Part shown: positions 54,543 to 63,000 of the stretch, in pieces | How positions within the stretch are numbered: the stretch's first letter is position 1 | How the letters are laid out: each line of letters opens with the position of its first letter | Source: an uncultured Aquimarina sp. | Lineage (GTDB): Bacteria > Bacteroidota > Bacteroidia > Flavobacteriales > Flavobacteriaceae | DNA length: 64,000 nucleotides | Reading direction: 5' to 3' | Assembly: GCA_947498595.1 (NCBI GenBank) | Contig: CANMKX010000004.1 | Span: 183,167-247,166 of the forward strand | Notes under the pieces: generated by a model | The model's input: only the letters and a program-made list of their open reading frames with translations | The model's database searches: none | What the model was told of the DNA's origin: nothing | Made by a program: the position numbers and the translations under genes

Positions 54543-55298
54543 ATGAAAACAGCTTTAATTACTGGAGCCACTAGTGGTATAGGTAGAGCCACTGCTATTG
54601 AATTTGCAAAACACAATATCAATTTAATTTTGTGTGGTAGAAGACAAGATCGACTAGATCAATTGCATCAGCAATTATCACCATCTGTAAAAGTACACAC
54701 ATTATCCTTTGATGTTAGAGATAAAAAGGCCATTAACACTGTTATAGAAAATCTTCCAGAACCGTTTCAGAACATTGATATTCTTATTAATAATGCTGGA
54801 AATGCTCATGGATTAGATCCAATTCAACACGGAGACACAGAAGATTGGGATGCTATGATGGATATCAATGTTAAAGGGCTTTTATATGTTTCAAAAGCTA
54901 TTATTCCTAAAATGATTGAGAATAAAGCTGGGCATATCATTAATATTGGTTCTACAGCAGGTAAAGAAGTTTATCCCAATGGTAATGTTTATTGTGCTAG
55001 CAAACATGCCGTTGATGCCATCAATAAAGGAATGCGTATCGATTTAAATCCTTTTGGAATCAGAGTAGGTGCCATTCATCCTGGATTAGTTTCAACGGAG
55101 TTTAGCAATGTGCGTTTTAAAGGGGATGATCAAAAAGCTGACAATGTTTATAAAGGTTTTGATCCTTTACAACCTGAAGATATTGCCGACATTATTGCTT
55201 TTGTTGTTACACGTCCTTATCATGTTAACATTGCAGATCTAATTGTACTACCTACTGCACAAGCAAATAGCACAATCGTTAACAAAGAACTTCTTTAA
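54543..55298 (+). CDS. short-chain dehydrogenase (YdfG-like SDR)
   Basis: The 251-residue protein has the NADP-binding loop TGATSGIGRATA with the acceptor Arg following (CGRRQDRL, favouring NADP), NNAG at LINNAGNAHG, catalytic Ser in GSTAG and the Tyr-x-x-x-Lys pair in YCASKHA. It is closest to the L-allo-threonine/serine dehydrogenase or YdfG group, but the substrate is not proven. It is the first of a small + strand cluster with no clear operon link to the AlbA_2 gene 90 bases downstream. Confidence 0.88.
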   Translation: MKTALITGATSGIGRATAIEFAKHNINLILCGRRQDRLDQLHQQLSPSVKVHTLSFDVRDKKAINTVIENLPEPFQNIDILINNAGNAHGLDPIQHGDTEDWDAMMDINVKGLLYVSKAIIPKMIENKAGHIINIGSTAGKEVYPNGNVYCASKHAVDAINKGMRIDLNPFGIRVGAIHPGLVSTEFSNVRFKGDDQKADNVYKGFDPLQPEDIADIIAFVVTRPYHVNIADLIVLPTAQANSTIVNKELL

Positions 55299-55388
55299 TT
55301 CTTATAATTAAAGATAAAACTTATTAAACAAATTATCATACCTTAGTTACTAGTATTTAAAATATACTATGTTTCAATAGTAAGGATT

Positions 55389-56525
55389 ATGATCAACAAA
55401 CGCCTTCTTATCAAGAATCTTCTTGCTCACAATGATGAAAACAGTTTCTATGATAAAAAGCGTAAATTAAATATTAGCGAAAAAGAAGGGAAAGCAAAAT
55501 TAATTAAACACATTTGTGCTTTAGCCAATTCTAATCCTAAAAACAATTCTTACATCGTTATTGGTGTAGAAGATGAAGATAATACAATTATAGGCGTTGA
55601 TTTTTTTGATGATAGTAAAATTCAAAACCTCATCAACGCTTTTATTACAAATCCTCCTATTGTTACTTATGAAAACATTCCCTTTCCACATCTTCCTAGT
55701 GACAAAGTAGTAGGATTGGTTTCTATTAGATCATTAGGAAATCAAATCTGCTCTCTACGTAAAAATATCTGGAAGTATTATGGCGGTATGGTTTTCTTTA
55801 GAGAAGGAAGTATTAGCTTGCCTAAAAATTTTGACATCAAGATTGAAGACATCAATTCGAAAACTGTTGATGCGATTGAAAATCATTCTCAAAATAACCT
55901 GAAACTTACACTTGATAGTATTTTCGATTTCATGAATTCTAAAGCGGATTACAATCCGACTTATAAAGTTTTTAAAGAATATTTTGTTGTTTGTTGGGCT
56001 AGTAAAGAAAAAAAAATCGAGAATACGATATATCATTCTAGAGTAGATATTGAACTAATTAATGAACAGGTGAGACTTTTCTACTCAACATTTGACGATG
56101 TAAGCATCTCTATTACAGAGGATTCTTTTAAAATAACAGAATATATTCATTTAGGGCTTCCTAATCATCATAAATTCTATCCATTAGAAGAAGTGACTAT
56201 CACTTTTAAGGATAGCGCTAGATATGATATCGAAAATAAAATTGTTTTTCAACCACCTCAATTTGATCGAAAAACATTGTATCATTTATACAATACAAAT
56301 GATATTCTTTTTGAAAAATTAAAAAAAAACATCAAACTAACTGAACAAGAACAACAAGATCTTATTAATTTGCCTGCCACTTATTTGGTCTGTTATTTCA
56401 ATGGTTTTCAAGAAGCTAAAAACAAACTAGAAGAAGCGAAGCCTTATTTAAAAAACTACAATAAAAATTTATATACCTTGTACAAGGAAAACATGCGTGT
56501 TTTACGTAAAATACGTTACAATTAA
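55389..56525 (+). CDS. AlbA_2-domain ATP-binding protein
   Basis: This 378-residue protein opens with an AlbA_2 domain (previously AAA-4): SFYDKKRKLNISEKEGKAKLIKHICALANSN, quoted as KEGKAKLIKHICALANS, followed by YIVIGVEDEDNTIIGVDFFDD. The second half is alpha-beta with a coiled C-terminus. AlbA_2 domains bind nucleic acid or ATP and occur in Schlafen-like proteins and in bacterial regulators; the role here is unknown. Its last 29 bases lie upstream of the phosphatase gene, whose more distant start would overlap it. Confidence 0.7.
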   Translation: MINKRLLIKNLLAHNDENSFYDKKRKLNISEKEGKAKLIKHICALANSNPKNNSYIVIGVEDEDNTIIGVDFFDDSKIQNLINAFITNPPIVTYENIPFPHLPSDKVVGLVSIRSLGNQICSLRKNIWKYYGGMVFFREGSISLPKNFDIKIEDINSKTVDAIENHSQNNLKLTLDSIFDFMNSKADYNPTYKVFKEYFVVCWASKEKKIENTIYHSRVDIELINEQVRLFYSTFDDVSISITEDSFKITEYIHLGLPNHHKFYPLEEVTITFKDSARYDIENKIVFQPPQFDRKTLYHLYNTNDILFEKLKKNIKLTEQEQQDLINLPATYLVCYFNGFQEAKNKLEEAKPYLKNYNKNLYTLYKENMRVLRKIRYN

Positions 56526-56529
56526 ATAT

Positions 56530-57258
56530 ATGGGTCGTACTTTAGTTTTTGGAGATATACATGGAGGTCTTAAAGCGTTACAGCAATTAATAAACCGTGC
56601 AAAAATTGATATTGAAGATACTCTTATTTTTCTAGGAGATTATGTAGATGGCTGGAATGATAGTGCTAATGTAATTTCGTTTTTAATTCGTTTAAACACA
56701 ACAAATCGTTGTGTGTTTTTAAAAGGGAATCACGATCAATTATGTTACGATTGGCTTATTACTAAAAAAGACAATCCAAAATGGTTAGCTCACGGTGGCT
56801 TATCAACGATTGCTGCTTATAAGACGATTTCTTTAAAAGAAATAGATACACATCTAGAGTTTTACCAATGTTTAAAAGATTATTATATCGATGATCAAAA
56901 TCGTTTATTTCTACATGCAGGTTTTACTAATCTTAAAGGGCCTGCATATGAATATTTTCCAAAAATGTGTTATTGGGATCGTACTTTATGGGAAACAGCT
57001 TTAGCGTTAGATCCTAGTATTCAAAAAACTGACATTCTATATCCTAAACGGTTACTATTATTCCCTGAAGTATATATTGGTCATACTCCAGTTACTCGAA
57101 TTGGAAAAACTACTCCCGTAAAAGCAACTTGCGTTTGGAATCTTGATACTGGTGCCGCTTTTAAAGGTTCTTTAACTTGTATGGATATCAATTCTAAAGA
57201 ATTTTGGCAAAGTGATCCTGTTTATACTTTATATCCAAATGAAAATGGACGAAATTAA
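56530..57258 (+). CDS. metallophosphoesterase of the PPP type
   Basis: The protein is 242 residues from the ATG at 56530 (MGRTLVFGDIHGGLKALQQL is a typical start). The metal-binding motifs are GDIHG (residues 8-12), GDYVDG (36-41) and GNHD (66-69), with later His residues. It is a serine/threonine or diadenosine polyphosphate phosphatase-like enzyme; the short length favours the bacterial PrpA or ApaH-like group. It begins four bases after the AlbA_2 stop. Confidence 0.88.
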   Translation: MGRTLVFGDIHGGLKALQQLINRAKIDIEDTLIFLGDYVDGWNDSANVISFLIRLNTTNRCVFLKGNHDQLCYDWLITKKDNPKWLAHGGLSTIAAYKTISLKEIDTHLEFYQCLKDYYIDDQNRLFLHAGFTNLKGPAYEYFPKMCYWDRTLWETALALDPSIQKTDILYPKRLLLFPEVYIGHTPVTRIGKTTPVKATCVWNLDTGAAFKGSLTCMDINSKEFWQSDPVYTLYPNENGRN

Positions 57259-57770
57259 ATATAGAATTATTATCCAAAAAGTAATTATTCATTTATTCAT
57301 AAAATCGTAAGGCAATAAGCTATTTTATAAATCTTTTCTTTGAACGAAACATTTTTTAATTTCTTTGAATTTTACATTCTGCATAAGAAACATTGTTGTT
57401 GTTTACATAATTCTCATTTTCTTAATCTGTACACTAGTTATCAGCATTTTAACTTTCTCATCTTACTGAATTATATACATTATCTTCAAAGAATCCTTTC
57501 TTAAGAAAAGAATTAGATATAATATTTTGAATAGTTAATGAAAGATATTGGAGGCTTTTACAGAAAAATAACTCCTTAAAATCTATGGTTTGATTGATAT
57601 AGCTATCTCTTACCATAAAACTAAAAAAGCCTACCCATAAAAATACCAGCTACAATTTTTTGTAACTGGTACTTATTCTTATTTTTTTACTCTCACCTCC
57701 CAAACTGATACGGTACTAGTTACAAACTAACACTAGCACATACTAGGACGAGCTCGGGGGATGTCAGATT
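57259..57770. other. intergenic region before the Rhs locus
   Basis: This 512-base AT-rich stretch separates the phosphatase gene from the - strand lipoprotein gene. It holds the hairpin at 57644-57671 and otherwise no gene, tRNA or repeat I can support. A GAGCTC-centred short palindrome near 57750 is too short to interpret. Confidence 0.5.
57644..57671 (-). terminator. hairpin downstream of the orphan Rhs immunity candidate
   Basis: Arms at 57644-57654 and 57661-57671 pair with one internal mismatch around a 6-base loop. It lies about 100 bases after the lipoprotein stop and carries the ACCAG...CTGGT ends also found in the hairpin at 59440-59477. Confidence 0.5.
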
Positions 57771-58103
57771 TTATTCGACTTTCGTAAATGTAGTTTGGTC
57801 TAATAGTTCAATATCCTTTTGATACGCATCTATTGGACTAAAAACTAACTTGTTTTTATCTTTAATTTTAATTAAATGTTTCTCTACTGTATTGTTTCTA
57901 TACATCTTTAAAGTATCTTTTTCCACAACATAATTATCATATTCTATCTTTTTATTATTTTCGGTTCTATAAATAACATTCTCTGAAATCTGTAATCTTA
58001 TAAATTCACTTTCCCAAACTCCTATCAAATCTTCATTTGTCAACCCTTGATTATTAGCACAAGAAATAATAACAAAAGTTATAAGTAAAATACTTTTTCT
58101 CAT
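57771..58103 (-). CDS. small lipoprotein, candidate immunity protein
   Basis: The protein is 110 residues from the ATG at 58103, with a lipoprotein signal ending ISC (MRKSILLITFVIISC). The mature part looks lipocalin-like (LTNEDLIGVWESEFIRL, then strand-rich repeats). It starts one base after the stop of the orphan Rhs fragment. A lipoprotein would sit on the periplasmic side, which suits neutralisation of a periplasm-acting toxin. No homologous immunity family is known to me. Confidence 0.6.
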   Translation of the reverse strand: MRKSILLITFVIISCANNQGLTNEDLIGVWESEFIRLQISENVIYRTENNKKIEYDNYVVEKDTLKMYRNNTVEKHLIKIKDKNKLVFSPIDAYQKDIELLDQTTFTKVE

Positions 58104-58104
58104 T

Positions 58105-59274
58105 TTAATTAGTTTTATTTCCGTTTTCATCTACTTCTGATTTCCAATCTGGATTTTTCCTTTTTTTAACGGTTACATTAATATCTGTTCCTTTTTTAGC
58201 TTTTTTGTTTTTGTTTCTTCTATTAACAATGTCTTTAATGAATTTTTTAACACCGTTATTTCCAGAGTCTTTACTACATAAGCCAAAACAACCAAAAGAG
58301 CCAACTAAATATGTACGTCCATCATTCTTTTGATAACTTCCTCCTACATGAATCATAACTCCAGTAGCCTTATCTTCTTTCCCTTTTTCTCTTTCAGGGC
58401 TATCATTTGGTTCAGCATCCAATTCAGATGAACCATCTTCATTTCGTAAAGCTAACGCTTCTAAATCTGTTCCTGGAGGATATTGTAAAGCTAGAGCTTT
58501 ATATTCACCATCTCCATTAGCTGGTTCAAATGCAGTATTTGTTATATTGTATGTCTCTTCATCCATTTCGAAAAACTCTAAAATTGGATTAGCATTGTTC
58601 GTAGATTCATAAACTGGAGCATCACGAGTTACATTGTATGTCGATGTTGTTCCAGTCACATCATCCGTCACCGTCATTTCATATACTGCAACTTTTATCT
58701 CTTGAGGTGCTTCTCCAGGAGCTCCAATTACTCTAATTGAAGTTGTCCCTACAGGTTTATTACCTATTGAAATATGTACATCTTCACCATCTGGGTCAAC
58801 AAATAATATTGGATTATTTGATGCATATACATAAGGAGAAGCACCACTATATTTCTCTGCCAAAGGGTCGATATTAAACCATCTACCAATTGCAGCATCA
58901 TAGTTTCTTGCCCCAAAATCAAACCATTGTAGAGTACCATTAAATTCGTTCTGTTCCTCTTTACCATTATACCCATAGTTGTGCTCCCGACCAGTAATAG
59001 TATTATTATACCCTTTATGTTGCAGTCCAAATGGATAATAATTCTTCTCTTCTTTAATTAACAACTCTCCTCTGCTTACAGTTACATTGTCTATATAAAA
59101 TTGTGTTTCTGTAACTAATGTCTCTTCTATATCTATTTTTAAATAGATACTCGCTGTGTTCGCATTTTTAATCTCATGTTTTCCTAAAAAATCCCCATTC
59201 TCTGTCCCTCCTACATAATACCATCCTAAACTATTATTATCTATATCTCGCTCACTTATGTTACCTCTGACTTT
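58105..59274 (-). pseudogene. orphan Rhs core with C-terminal toxin-like domain, no start
   Basis: The Rhs frame is open from an in-frame TAA at 59275-59277 down to 58105, and no ATG or GTG was found near its start; a TTG at 59064 is the only listed possibility. It begins with a beta-rich segment (WYYVGGTENGDFLGKH), then the Rhs core signature: YYPFGLQHKGYNN, YGYNGKEEQNEFNG, FDFGARNYDAAIGRWFNIDPLAE, quoted as ARNYDAAIGRWFNIDPLAE, and NNPILFVDPDG. After DPDG come about 225 residues unlike the main Rhs tip. They include IHVGGSYQKNDG and SFGCFGLC, a spacing of His and Gly-Cys that recalls L,D-transpeptidase (YkuD-like) or related catalytic sites. It appears to be a displaced rhs tip, as with the orphan modules known in rhs loci. 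Confidence 0.75.
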
Positions 59275-59280
59275 TTAATA

Positions 59281-59431
59281 AGTGGATCTAACGAAGAACA
59301 AGCTCAAGCATCTTTAAACTACCGTGAACGCTTTTTAAAAGAGCAACAATTCCCTGAAGACAAAAAACATTGTAAAAGAACTCTTAGACTCTTTTTCACT
59401 TAAATACGACCTACAAAAACGTATTATTTAA
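59281..59431 (+). pseudogene. remnant of an unidentified + strand gene at the Rhs junction
   Basis: The + strand reads SGSNEEQAQASLNYRERFL, then KEQQFPEDKK, then shifts frame at a run of six A (59362-59367) to NIVKELLDSFSLKYDLQ and KRII before a TAA at 59429-59431. Removing one A gives a continuous alpha-helical C-terminus. No start lies to the left because the Rhs homology ends at about 59274. It is probably the tail of another gene truncated when the orphan Rhs tip arrived. I do not recognise the family. Confidence 0.55.
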
Positions 59432-59439
59432 AAACATAA

Positions 59440-59477
59440 AAAACCAGCAATTAATTTCCATGTTAATTACTGGTTTT
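59440..59477. terminator. bidirectional hairpin between the remnant and the secreted protein gene
   Basis: Arms 59440-59454 and 59463-59477 pair with one mismatch around an 8-base loop, with A- and T-rich ends. It follows the remnant stop (59431) and is about 60 bases downstream of the secreted protein gene's stop at 59535. Confidence 0.7.
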
Positions 59478-59534
59478 AAACACTCTAAAGTCACAATTTA
59501 TATATTAATGCATGACCTATTTAACTACATTATC

Positions 59535-60023
59535 TTAATCCTGAAAGCTATTACCTTTTAACTCATAATTGTGAATTTTATCTACTGCTTTTACAATAAT
59601 AACTTTTTCATCATCATCATCATCACAAAAGATATCATAAATTAACTTACTGCCTAAATCTATTTGATATTGAGCGTCCCAATTCTTCATATCAATTACA
59701 ATAATTTTATTTTTTGGCAATGCATATATAATAGAACTATTCTTAGACCTTTGATTTAATGCAGAAATAACAATAAAGCGATCATTAAAAAGTTCATAAA
59801 TACAATAATTAAAATCTCCTGAAGGTTCAAACTTTAAATCACTATTATAATATAATTTATTTTCAACATCCAATTCAACATTATATTTAGGCAAAACACG
59901 TCTTTTAGTTACCTTATCAAAATAACCACCTTCAACATCATATAAACGGGTTAATATTTGAGAGAAACAACTCGTACTAAACATTACAAATCCTAATGTA
60001 ATAAAAACAATTTTTAATCTCAT
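59535..60023 (-). CDS. small secreted protein, candidate immunity protein of the main Rhs toxin
   Basis: The protein is 162 residues from the ATG at 60023 (start MRLKIVFITLGFVMFSTSCFSQ is a signal peptide with a Cys that may be a lipobox-like site); an upstream in-frame extension to 60107 runs into the Rhs stop and is rejected. The mature part is acidic with an Asp run (CDDDDDE) and many Ile/Val strands. It begins seven bases after the Rhs stop. Its position and signal fit a periplasmic immunity protein, but I know no homologue. Confidence 0.6.
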   Translation of the reverse strand: MRLKIVFITLGFVMFSTSCFSQILTRLYDVEGGYFDKVTKRRVLPKYNVELDVENKLYYNSDLKFEPSGDFNYCIYELFNDRFIVISALNQRSKNSSIIYALPKNKIIVIDMKNWDAQYQIDLGSKLIYDIFCDDDDDEKVIIVKAVDKIHNYELKGNSFQD

Positions 60024-60030
60024 ATCTATA

Positions 60031-63000
60031 TTATTTTTTTGTGAATGTAGAAGAACCTCCATTAATACCTGTTCTTTTTCCATAAGGAGCTTCAAGAGTT
60101 TTTTCATAAAGAATTTGCCATTTCACACCAAACCCATTTTTCGAAAAAACCTGTGTACCTTTATCATTTTTTAACAGAAATGTTGCAAAATGACTAGTTC
60201 CTCCTTTTTTATCTCCAGAACTTGGAAGGTAAAGGACATTTCTTCTAATTGTTTCATCTATATCATTAACTATGCCATCACCGTTGAGATCTATACCTTT
60301 ATATCCGTCTTTATGAGCATATCTAATAACATCTCCTGTTTTAGGAGTATTAGTTTCTTTAAATTTTCTTCTTAATTGTTTATCTGCATCTCCAGGCAAA
60401 TCAATCCCTGTATTTGGATCTACCTCTCCTGTTAACCCATATTCTATTGACGAACTCCAACAATTACATTTACTAGTTTCTGATTCATTGAGAGCTTCAT
60501 TAATACCTTTAAAATACCCTCCAAAACTATCCAATGATTTTACACTACCTTTTTGAAGACCCGCAATTGTTTCTTCTCCATAGAACCCTTTAAGTTCATC
60601 AATAGAAAAACCCGTTTGTTCAGATAAAGTATCAAGATTATCTCCTTCTTGAGCTACTAAAGACACACTGAAATTACCTTTTTTATCTTCATTAATTTTA
60701 TACTCCCATAATCCATCAGGATCTGTATATAATATTGGGCTATTGTAACCATATCTGTATGGTGTCCAGTCATAATCTAATTCTGCTAATGGATCAAGAT
60801 TCATCCAACGTCCTAAGTCCGCTTGATAGTTTCTTGCTCCGTAATCGTACCAATCTAATCCAAGCTCTTCATTTAATTCCTTTCCATTGTATTTGTAATT
60901 CTGTGCTGGATTCGTTGAAGTTACTACGTTGTTGTACCCCTTGTGTTGTAAACCAAATGGATAATAATTCTTCTCTTCTACAATTTCATGGTGATTGTCA
61001 TTATCTCCATCAATATCAGTATTATTTCTAAGAACGTCTACTTTTCCATCATTGTCACGGTCTGAGTATGACAATCGTATGTTCCCTAAATGATCTTTGT
61101 ATTGGTATACATAGTCAAAGTTTCCGTCAACTGTTGGTTCTATATATCCTTCGGCATGATTGAAAAACTCCAAACTTCCATTTTTATAGATGTAATTACC
61201 TGCATACTCGGTTGTTATCATCGTACTTCCTTCTGTAACGATTTTCTTTTGTTTTACTCCTGTCGCATCGTAAATATAGTTAATATTTCCCGTATGGACT
61301 GCATTGGCTATAGCAACTCCTGTTGGTAAATTTAAATGATTGTAGTTTATATTACTGATTCCTTTGTTTTGATCTACAATCATGTTACCATTTACATCAT
61401 AACTATAGTCATTTCCTGTTGTGTTTCCATCACGGAATCCTTCTACATTTGTGCTTATATCTGTTACTGCTTCTAGCTTATTACCTGCATCATAGCTATA
61501 CGTTAGGTTATCCATCATTCCAAATGTAGTTGCTCCTTCGTTGGTATGCCCTGTACGTTGCAACTGTGTAATATTTCCCATTGTATCATAAGCAACTAAT
61601 CCTAGATCGTATCGTCCTGTTTCACTTTTGGCTTTGGTGATACGGTTTAAAGCATCGTATTGGTATCCATAAGCGTGTTGTACACTTTCATTAGCTGTTT
61701 TCCAATAGGTCTCACTTATATTTCCGTTATAAAGAGCTGATGCTTCTAATCCGTGAGTCACCGTGTCATAATTGATTCCGAAGCTAAATAAATCATTTCC
61801 TAGTGTCGCTACATCATTGATTTCTGTTAACCATCCTCGTACATTGTATTGATAATCTACTTGTTGTAACGCTGTTACTGCTGTTGTTTTTCCTCCTACA
61901 TCTTTTCTGATCAGTTGCCCGATTTCGTCGTATTGATTACTTACCAATCGTTCTATAGGTTGACTGTTAATTTGTTGTTCTTGTGTTAACAATCGCCCTA
62001 CATGATCGTAGGTAAATGTATCGGTAGTGCATAATAATACTCCGTCTTTAATATGTTTGGTAAAAGTCTTTAATGGTTTTCCTACAAAATCTAACTTACT
62101 TAATATCCAATCGTCTACTCCTAGGTAATCATTTTTTATATGTGTTTCCCATGGTCGTCCTTTTTCATCATAATAGTTTGTGGTAGTTATCCATTTATCA
62201 GTATCAAGTACGCGCACTTGTGACACGGTGGATAATCCTTTTACCTTTGCTACTGCTGTCATACCTTCCCATGTTAAGTCGGTTGTTTCTGGACTTAAAG
62301 TTACAATGGATGGTAATCGATAATCATCATAATAATTGATCGTTAGCAAAGTAATATCGGTTGTCGGAAATGCAGTATTGCTATAGTATACATTCTTTGC
62401 ATCAATCGTAGCACTTGCAACACGTGCTTCCCACAGATGATTTGACTGACTTACTTGTGCTTGCATCGCTATACGATCTTGATTGTCTGTTACTTTTCCT
62501 GTATACACTACACGTCCGATTGCATCGTATTTGGTAAACAACCATATTCCTGCCGCTTTTAAATTAGCATCTTGGGTTAATACAGGTTGATCTAATTTGT
62601 TATACACTATAGACTCCCAGCCTTTCCCTGGAATTTTCTTCTCGATCAATCGGTTACGTGAATCGTATTTATATTGGTAACTCAGTTCGATTAGTTCACT
62701 CTCACTCACCCCATCAATAGTTGTTACTTTTGGAGGTAATACATAGCTTAGATTTCCAAAATCATCATACACATAATAAGTATCATGTGGGATATTGCTA
62801 TTGAAAGTTCTTTTTAAAACTACTTGTCCTTTTTTGTTTTTAAATTCCTGAGTAGTATGGTCATTCCCTGCTGTCCAATTTTCGTCTTTGGTAATTGTTT
62901 TGTATAATTCGTTGGGAGCATACATTCCTTCTTTTATTAAAGTCGGTTTCTCTGTATCCTCATCGTTAAAAGCAACTCTAAAGTATACTACTTCATTAAG

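Noticed and set aside
57259..57770. tRNA or small RNA gene in the gap before the Rhs locus
   Set aside because: I could not find a cloverleaf or a conserved structure; only one imperfect hairpin is present.
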